Origin: Halichondria panicea
Lineage: Eukaryota; Porifera; Demospongiae; Suberitida; Halichondriidae
Length of the DNA: 64,000 nucleotides
Reading direction: 5' to 3'
NCBI RefSeq assembly: GCF_963675165.1
Contig: NC_087378.1
Coordinates: 6,071,205-6,135,204 of the forward strand
The notes beneath the pieces were generated by a model. That model was not told the DNA's origin and searched no databases. It saw only the letters and a program-made list of their open reading frames with translations. Below, piece by piece: positions 60,201 through 64,000 of this stretch; within the stretch, counting starts at the first letter, position 1, and the number at the start of each line of letters is the position of its first letter. Position numbers and translations under genes: made by a program.

Positions 60201-62935
60201 ATGCAATTAGTAGTATGGCACATGAGATTCACAAGTATCTCAAGTCTTGTGTTGATGCTCAAGAATATAAAACTGAAGAACAACAAGAGGCGAGTGATGT
60301 CAAGCAGAAAATAGAGAATGATTTGGCAGTGCTAAAATCGAAAGCGAATACTCTTTCAAAGACTCTGACCATTGTAGCTGACAATGTATTGACTGTGACA
60401 GATGTTTACTTGAGTGTCATTGTGAAAGCTCAAAACAAATGTGCTATCGTAATGACGTGGTTTACTTACAACCCTGAAGAAGGTACCTTTTATACCAAAG
60501 ACAAAGGAGGCATTGAGTATGATGTGGAGATTTCTGCCATTACCATCCAACCTCGTACCTCTCAAGTTGTTCTTCTACGCAATGACACCTTCACTCTTAA
60601 AGATGTAAAGCATATGACAAAAAAATCGTCTTATAGTATGCTTCAATCAGGCATGGAACACTTTACTGAACAAAGTAAGGATTCAGACGCTGCTAGCAAG
60701 CAAAAACAGAGTACTAGGTCCAAGCCAGAGAAATGCATACAACTAGTGATTCCTATTAAGCCCAAAGTTTTGGAGCAAACAGTGTGCTTTAATGTTGGCA
60801 TTCAACCAAAAGTAAAATTTAAAGTGAAGATGTTACAACCTGATAAAATAGTTCAAAATGCTTTTAAAAAAGATGAACTGTTTAGTAATACATGGATGAA
60901 GGACACTAAGAAGCAAATTGAGGCAAGTGGTCGATTAACAGATGTTACGATTGAAGGAAAAAAGGTGTCTAAGCAACATATAATCAACAAAGATTCTGAG
61001 TCTGAAGTAGTTACATTTACAGCTAAATGTGACCACAAGAAGGAGAGCTTAAAAGTTTCAGGTACTTTAAATCCAGTACATAGCGCAGCATCGTATATAG
61101 TACAATTAGTGGATGAAACTGACTCAACAGTCATTGTCAAGCAGAGTCGCGTGTTTCCTCCCCAACTAAAGTACCAACTTGAACCATCGAGCACTCACTT
61201 TCCAGAAACTTCCTCTGGTCCATACTGTGTTTCTGCTCTTGCTCTTAGTGATAAGCACAAAGCATTATCTCCTTTCACAGTCTCAGAATTGAGGATAGTC
61301 CGGCATGATCCACCTGAAATTCTGACTGTTACACTACCCAAATTGGATTTGTTCGATACAGAAGTTGTCCTGTTGAAATGGTTGTATCCATCATCAGAGG
61401 TAAGTCTTATAGATGGATCTCAGTTAATATTTCCGGAGCCTGGAAATCAGTATTTCTTCACCGTCACCATAGTTGGCTTTGCGGTAAAGCCGCGAAAACT
61501 GAACGAAGAGGTTAAAAATCTTGACAAACGTAAAAAAGAGTTTACATTCTCTGAAAAGGTGAATTTATGTAAGGATACTCGATGGGTTAAATATCAATTT
61601 AACTTAGTCGATATCCTTAAAAAGTATAGCCCCAAACTAAAAGGTGGACTTATATTTCAATGCCAAATAGTAGCTAATGGTATTTCAAAACTTCAAAGTA
61701 TGCCAAAGTCTTTCCCGGAGTTTATCTTGCTTGCACCTCCAAAATACTTGAAAGTTTTGACTCGTACACAAAAAGCTGGACTTCATATTAGCTGGGAATA
61801 TGGTGCTCATGCTATTGGCTACAGATTAGAGTTAGTAACTACAAAGTCTCAAAAGTTGGAGTTCTCTAAAGTGCTGAAATGTAGAGCTGGAAGGAATGGT
61901 CAAACTGTTCTCTACAAAAATGATTTCATGAATGTTCCTACTAGTGTTGATAATGGTTACCAGTTGCAAATGTATTCTCTTGGATTGGGTCAAGACCTCA
62001 TTCGGTGCCTAAAACCCACCATTGCAGAAGGATATACATTACATGTAATGTCAGCAGAGCTTCATTACTTGCAGGAGTTGAACAAAGTGCGAGTTACATT
62101 TAAGCCATTGAATACTAGCACAGCTCGGTTATACACTGTAGAATTATACCAAGGCTTAAATGTTACGGATGAGCTATGTGCTCTGTCAATTGAAAAAGTC
62201 GAGGCTAAAAAGGGCTTTAATAATGAAATTTCTTCAGATTTTGCTCTCAGCAAGTTTCATCAAAAGCTGCATTCAGGAAGTCTGATCACAGCTTGGATTC
62301 ATTGCACGATTAAACCTTTTGGTAGAAAGACTCACATATACGTTGGATTACCACAAGAAGAGATACTTGTGTTACACTCCCCAAAGCTTAAAGCTTCATT
62401 TACCTACCACTCTGATGGTTCTATACATGAAATGAAGCTTGTCTGGTCAGATGTACCAGGGTCTCATGGATATGAGTATGGGCTTTGTCTCCTAAATGTA
62501 AATGATAGCATTATCTTAAAGCAAGAAACAGATGCCATTAAAGTTGTCATTGACTTTGCCCAGGAAAGGTACAGATGCATACTAGAACAGCTTTTGCGTA
62601 AAAGCAATGGTTCTTGTCCACAATTTCGAGGTTACGTATCAGCTCTTGGACAACCTGACCAATTAGTAGTAGGAGCTGTTACCATAGATGTGCAAATGAT
62701 TAACTACATAATTCCTTCTTCGGGAAGGTGTATTGTCTTCACAACAACTCAACTACAGAAAATGTGGACCTGGTACACTACCCATCCTGTTGATCATGTT
62801 TTTTCCTTACCCATATTACGACAACAGTATCTTATGTATCCTAGTGGAAACCCGTTTCCAAAGATTCCAATCCCGTCAAAGCTCAACGAAAAGTTTTGGA
62901 GAAGAGGATACCAGCTGTTCCAAAATGGTATATAG
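45300..62935 (+). CDS. Giant Death-domain protein, five-exon model
   Basis: Exons 45,300-45,318, 45,430-45,723, 45,779-46,548, 50,544-50,613 and 53,154-62,935. All four introns start GT and end AG, and codon phases match at every junction (1, 1, 0, 1). The total is 10,935 coding bases: 3,644 residues plus stop. Residues 8-90 are a Death domain (KFIGLELNLTSGDIDAIE, LQIWLSKERATWRQLIRALR, then EEKYC), a homotypic adaptor module of immune and cell-death signalling. Residues 207-219 (WSFLDFDILEDII) and about 270-320 (DMFALRVKTVEEGCIKLVF) are two modules that commonly follow Death domains in sponge proteins. Everything after residue 385 comes from one exon and is not recognised. There is no signal peptide, so a cytoplasmic location is likely. 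The exon 3 to exon 4 and exon 4 to exon 5 links rest on splice sites and phase only; extra small exons could exist in the long introns. Confidence 0.75.
45430..45723 (+). CDS. Death-domain exon (exon 2)
   Basis: 98 codons entered in phase 1 after the exon 1 peptide MEFEVE. It contains a complete six-helix-like Death domain with the conserved core (GLELNLTSGDIDAIE) and the WRQLIRALRS helix, ending KYCPQ before the donor AG|GTAGGC. The intron after it is 55 bp, a size usual in sponges. Without the first exon the open frame begins only with intron codons, so the spliced start at 45,300 (ATGGAATTC) is preferred. Confidence 0.8.
45779..46548 (+). CDS. Exon 3, Death-associated modules
   Basis: Begins after the acceptor ATATGCAG and ends at CAG|GTAACT. 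A basic stretch (KERTGRKRKRS) could be a nuclear signal. It is followed by a helical segment, the WSFLDFDILEDII module and a beta/alpha module with SVEEGC-like VEEGCIKLVF. If the donor is not used, the frame runs on to a stop at 46,638 and gives a short Death-domain protein of about 390 residues, a plausible alternative product. Confidence 0.75.
47136..47378. mobile_element. TA-flanked miniature element in intron 3
   Basis: The ends CCGTATAGCGTGAAATTTTC and GAAAATTTCGCACTATACGG are near-perfect inverted copies; the right end is followed by TA. Interior inverted pieces include GGGCTTAATTTTCG and CGAAAATTAAGCCC. Non-coding. Confidence 0.85.
48367..48570. mobile_element. TA-flanked miniature element, best-preserved copy
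   Basis: 204 bp. TACCGTATAGAGGGTATATT continuing TCGAGGGTATAAAT, against ATTTATACCCTCGAAATATA continuing CCCGCTATACGGTA: about 35-38 bp inverted ends. It is the type example for the copies at 1, 1,970, 24,020, 26,008, 47,136 and 63,042. Confidence 0.9.
49279..49322. mobile_element. Short palindromic element in intron 3
   Basis: TAGCCTTCACAAGGCCT..GGTCTGGGATCGAGGCTA, 44 bp. It belongs to the TAGCCTCGA family by its ends. No clear 9-bp duplication. Confidence 0.55.
49396..49738. mobile_element. Miniature element with ACCTCGATTTAAAG ends
   Basis: TACCGTAAGACCTCGATTTA at the left and TAAATCGAGGTCTTACGGTA at the right, 343 bp. Further inverted parts (AGAGGTCGCT and TCGCTACTTTTAGAGG). A short TAGCCTCGA-type palindrome is nested at 49,540-49,590. 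Confidence 0.85.
49540..49590. mobile_element. Short palindromic element nested in a miniature element
   Basis: TTGCCTCGATTTCAGGCCG..TGGGCTACAATCGAGGCTA, inside 49,396-49,738. It interrupts the host element, so it arrived later. Confidence 0.6.
50544..50613 (+). CDS. Exon 4, small linking exon
   Basis: 70 bp between a strong polypyrimidine tract plus AG (TTTTTTTTTATCTTCTG.. ATACAG) and the donor ATG|GTGAGC. It encodes GSEIELLLHIVDGDCG and then LTILVQH, and enters in phase 0 and leaves in phase 1. That is what exon 3 and the AG at 53,152-53,153 require, so the joined reading becomes ..VQHGQNLFVYDTG. Confidence 0.65.
50915..51364. mobile_element. CAGTGGCGGATCCAGG element with 5-bp target duplication
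   Basis: The ends CAGTGGCGGATCCAGG and CCTGGGTCCGCCACTG are flanked by AGATC (50,910-50,914 and 51,365-51,369). The uninterrupted copy at 13,430-13,450 shows a matching empty site (TTAGCTCTGCACTAG). It holds the hairpin element at 51,156. Confidence 0.8.
51156..51213. mobile_element. 58-bp hairpin element, type copy with exact 9-bp target duplication
   Basis: TAGCCTCGAGACCAGGCCG, centre ATTAAAATACGTATTTTAAT, CGGCCTGGATTCGAGGCTA: almost a perfect palindrome. GCTCTACGC stands directly on both sides (51,147-51,155 and 51,214-51,222). A 9-bp duplication suits Mutator-type transposases. Confidence 0.9.
51656..52858. other. Rest of intron 4
   Basis: No exon recognised. A palindrome GGGCTTAATTTCGA..TTGAAATTAAGCCC lies at about 52,247-52,289. 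Several GGTGGGCGTAATTTCG-type fragments suggest old relatives of the TA-flanked elements. Confidence 0.4.
52859..53072. mobile_element. Miniature element just upstream of the giant exon
   Basis: CTTAGGTGACATATTTTTGC at the left and GTGAAAATATGTCACCCTAAG at the right, inverted with one extra base. About 214 bp, ending 80 bp before the giant exon. Confidence 0.7.
53154..62935 (+). CDS. Giant last exon, about 3,260 residues of unrecognised beta-rich protein
   Basis: A single uninterrupted frame of 9,782 bp. An in-frame ATG exists at 53,114, but the acceptor CAACATGCAG|GT at 53,153 makes those codons intron. Much of the protein alternates hydrophobic strands in loose modules, for example TTFSLQGFI..TKLDYDPTNKLLSGQV and KFELTGAVALNVNL..KFDGTLSVNPDHAEF. 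A helical, charged stretch lies near 60,280-60,380 (ASDVKQKIENDLAVLKSKA). Near the C terminus are fibronectin-III-like strands (LHISWEYGAHAIGYRLEL at about 61,780; MKLVWSDVPGSHGYEYGL at about 62,430). No enzyme motif, signal peptide or clear membrane helix was seen. From memory only, the strand modules recall large repeat proteins of bacteria and fungi (DUF6603-type); this is unverified. The stop at 62,933-62,935 is TAG. Confidence 0.85.
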
Positions 62936-63041
62936 ACCTGTAGTTATATTCAGGGGGGCTGCATTTACTTTATTTTGACTCTATTGTGTAGCTGTTTACA
63001 TTAATTGTAGACTATAATTAATTACCGCAATCATACTATAA

Positions 63042-63708
63042 TACCGTATAGCGCGAAATCTTCGAGCCACTGACATTTCGTGGAATGGCCTCTAAAAGCA
63101 TTTAGTTGTATTTTTCGTGAGTTGACTGCTGACTCAGAGGAGGAACGACATGCATGCACGAATCACTACAAGTTCAGTGCATTGTGGCCAGGCATTATCA
63201 CGTGACCGCAATGACATCAATGCACTGAACTTGTAGTGATTCGTGCACGCATGTCGGACCTCCTCTGCTGCTGACTGGAAGCACTACTAGGCCACACCTT
63301 TAATCTTTGCATGTTATAGCAGATCATTTTAATTAAAAAACGAATTAATTTTGGTGTAGGATTGCTAATCCACGAAAACAGCAAAAATTAAGTCCCTCGA
63401 AAATTCCGCATTTCAAAATTCCTGGGTTGACCGGAAGCACTACCAGGCCACGCCTTTAATCTTTGCATGTTATAGCAGATAATCCTAATTTTCGTGGAAT
63501 TAATTTCGTTTTAGGATTGCTAACCCACGAAAACAGCGAAAATGAAGCCCCTCGAAAATTCCTCTAAAAGCATTTCGTTGAATATAGTTTGTGAGTTGAC
63601 TGGAAGCACTAAAAGGCCACGCCTTTAATCTTTGCATGTTCTAATTAACAATTTTCGGGGTATTAATTTTGTTTTAGGATTGCTAACCCATTTTCGCGCT
63701 ATACGATA
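63042..63708. mobile_element. Composite TA-flanked element with three internal copies
   Basis: Starts TACCGTATAGCGCGAAATC and ends TTTTCGCGCTATACGATA. Inside, the block GGCCACGCCTTTAATCTTTGCATG is repeated at about 63,290, 63,448 and 63,616, each time followed by TTAGGATTGCTAA-type sequence. A long palindrome is nested at 63,136-63,266. Confidence 0.75.
63136..63266. repeat. Palindrome with arms of about 48 bp
   Basis: AGAGGAGGAACGACATGC..CAAGTTCAGTGCATTG faces CAATGCACTGAACTTG..GCATGTCGGACCTCCTCT over a loop of about 33 bp. A single related half lies at about 46,790-46,855. Confidence 0.85.
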
Positions 63709-63750
63709 CAATGTAGCTACCTGTCCACTCTTGTATTCATAATTATACAG

Positions 63751-64000
63751 AATCGGATTGTCTCTATGCACGAGATGTCTTAATGGTGAATGGTCTAACG
63801 ACATCCAAAAAGTCTCTAATGGAGTGGAAGAAAATTGACCCATTTGCAAAGCCATTTGGAACTGTTACCCGAAAAAAGATTGAATACAAAAAGGACAATC
63901 TTGAATGCTTTGGTGTTAGTGAATTACGTATTTTACTATATACAAGGTTGGTAACTATGAAAAAAGTTTGCCGTAGATTTTATCTTCTTTTATTACCACC
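63751..64000 (+). CDS. Possible partial exon of the next gene
   Basis: After the acceptor TTATACAG the frame is open to the window end. It reads SDCLYARDVLMVNGLTTSKK and goes on with WKKIDPFAKPFGTVTRKKIEY. A donor AAG|GTTGGT lies at 63,946. The composition looks like real protein, but I do not recognise it and the rest lies outside the window. Confidence 0.4.

Overview
The window is animal nuclear DNA, most likely from a sponge (Porifera). The signs are short GT..AG introns, intronless TATA-box genes, a gene that opens with a Death domain followed by the two small modules that usually accompany it in sponge proteins, exons of a multipass receptor family common in sponges, and a very high density of short inverted-repeat elements. 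The sequence looks A+T-rich throughout. There are no bacterial-type operons, and I saw no tRNA or rRNA gene. All alignments here were made by eye.

Layout. 1-12,664 and 24,050-37,080 are two copies of one segmental duplication. It carries a tandem pair of intronless ankyrin genes on the minus strand, giving four near-identical genes that resemble the ankyrin part of protein phosphatase 1 targeting subunits. The rest of each copy is low-complexity or unrecognised sequence. Between the copies (12,665-24,020) lies accessory DNA. It holds several miniature inverted-repeat elements, two large foldback elements whose arms are minisatellites, a broken cytochrome P450 gene, and a broken multipass receptor gene with a tiny hairpin element inside one exon. 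After the second copy come a third foldback element (39,727-40,782) and a decayed non-LTR retrotransposon (about 41,180-44,780).

The main gene runs from 45,300 to 62,935 on the plus strand. Four introns with canonical ends and matching phases join a 6-codon first exon, a Death-domain exon, a 770-bp exon, a 70-bp exon and a single 9,782-bp last exon. The predicted protein is 3,644 residues: a Death domain, two small Death-associated modules, then about 3,260 residues of beta-rich sequence that I cannot assign, with fibronectin-III-like stretches near the C terminus. This is the strongest candidate for an undescribed system. Its two long introns are largely made of mobile elements. A 76-bp piece of its last exon also lies, in reverse, at 14,661-14,736.

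A recurring theme is hairpin DNA. There is a family of 44-58 bp palindromes with ends TAGCCTCGA..TCGAGGCTA, and three copies are flanked by 9-bp direct repeats. There are three unrelated foldback elements built from tandem repeats, several TA-flanked miniature elements ending in CCGTATAG, and a family flanked by TTA or TAA.

The last 250 bases may hold the first visible exon of another gene.
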